From Natronosporangium hydrolyticum (lineage in GTDB: Bacteria; Actinomycetota; Actinomycetes; Mycobacteriales; Micromonosporaceae), in assembly GCF_016925615.1 (NCBI RefSeq), contig NZ_CP070499.1, forward strand, positions 4,154,001-4,218,000: 64,000 nucleotides of DNA, read 5' to 3'. The notes beneath the pieces are model-generated. The model was given only the letters and a program-made list of their open reading frames with translations. It was not told the origin of the DNA and made no database searches. Of the stretch, positions 63,809 through 64,000 are shown in pieces (position 1 is the first letter of the stretch; each line of letters opens with the position of its first letter). A program made the position numbers and the translations under genes.

Positions 63809-63891
63809 GACATGGTTGGGCAGGGAGGGATCTTGCGTACGGAAAAGTCGGATATTCCGGTATGCAAGATCCCTCCCTGCCCAACCATGTC
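63809..63891. repeat. perfect 28-bp-arm inverted repeat
   Basis: Arms 63809-63836 and 63864-63891 are exact reverse complements. The 27-nt centre has a further TACGGAA/TTCCGGTA near-pairing. The outer end CCCTGCCCAACC is also repeated directly at 63795-63806. No gene or U-tract adjoins it. Confidence 0.95.
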
Positions 63892-64000
63892 TGAAATGCC
63901 GTCTGCGCGCGGCAGCGGCTCCGGGCCTCCCCGCCGCCGCGTGACCCACACCGGGATCGCTACGGGTGCACGCGCCAGCGAGCATGTATCTCTTGGTCGG

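Larger units (their letters stand above)
63120..64000. other. non-coding region with operators and repeats
   Basis: No credible gene in 881 bp. It holds the ABC operon promoter region with two LacI-type operators, a dispersed repeat copy, and a long inverted repeat. Open frames on the minus strand here follow repeat sequence and have no recognisable domain. Confidence 0.7.

Noticed and set aside
63404-63985. Long minus-strand open frame over the right-end repeats
   Set aside because: Its sequence follows the repeat units, a similar translation arises from the copy at 41 kb, and there is no domain, signal or convincing start.

Overview
The window is high-GC chromosomal DNA from an actinomycete. 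Most genes belong to a core block whose gene content and order (recG, DAK2-domain protein, rpmB, thiL, DUF3515, ddl, gpsA, cofC/fbiD, ppk, mutT1, hupB, leuD, leuC, IclR regulator, tRNAs, FAH-fold hydrolase, leuB, serA, ilvC, ilvN, ilvB) match the Mycobacterium tuberculosis Rv2973c-Rv3003c region. The accessory genes (RHS and LamG secreted proteins, a DUF397 protein, LacI-controlled sugar genes) suggest Micromonosporaceae or a close family; this placement is inference. A mannosyl-3-phosphoglycerate synthase and acidic secreted binding proteins hint at a salt- or stress-adapted lifestyle.

Layout. 1-8 kb: two large secreted proteins on the minus strand, a DNRLRE/LamG protein of about 2000 residues followed by an RHS-type protein that runs off the left edge. 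8-9.8 kb: a membrane-anchored alpha/beta hydrolase divergent from a TetR regulator, with a palindromic operator between them. 9.8-31 kb: housekeeping genes for DNA repair, ribosome, thiamine, cell wall, Mg2+ transport, phospholipid, F420 and polyphosphate metabolism, ending in mutT1 and hupB. 31-51 kb: a nearly complete branched-chain amino acid locus (leuCD, cimA, ilvE, leuB, ilvBNC, ilvD) with serA, an IclR regulator, two tRNAs, two tyrosine-phosphatase-fold proteins and an orphan osmolyte synthase. gltX is absent from the place it usually occupies beside the tRNAs. 51-52 kb: a toxin-antitoxin pair. 52-63 kb: a carbohydrate module made of a GH2 beta-mannosidase, a LacI regulator and a six-gene Opp-type ABC operon with two paralogous binding proteins. 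63-64 kb: non-coding repeats.

Regulation visible in sequence. cimA and ilvB each have a leader peptide rich in Leu/Val/Ile codons followed by an intrinsic terminator, which indicates ribosome-mediated attenuation. A near-identical 18-bp palindrome occurs twice in the lacI/beta-mannosidase intergenic region and twice upstream of the ABC operon 8.6 kb away, tying these genes into one local regulon. TetR, VapBC and IclR loci each carry candidate palindromic operators. Several convergent gene pairs have terminator-like inverted repeats inside or touching coding 3' ends.

Repeats. A dispersed MITE/REP-like family occurs three times (about 24.4, 41.5 and 63.6 kb). A perfect 28-bp-arm inverted repeat lies at 63.8 kb. 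A six-copy 27-bp in-frame tandem repeat interrupts the CYTH domain of the CYTH-CHAD protein beside ppk.
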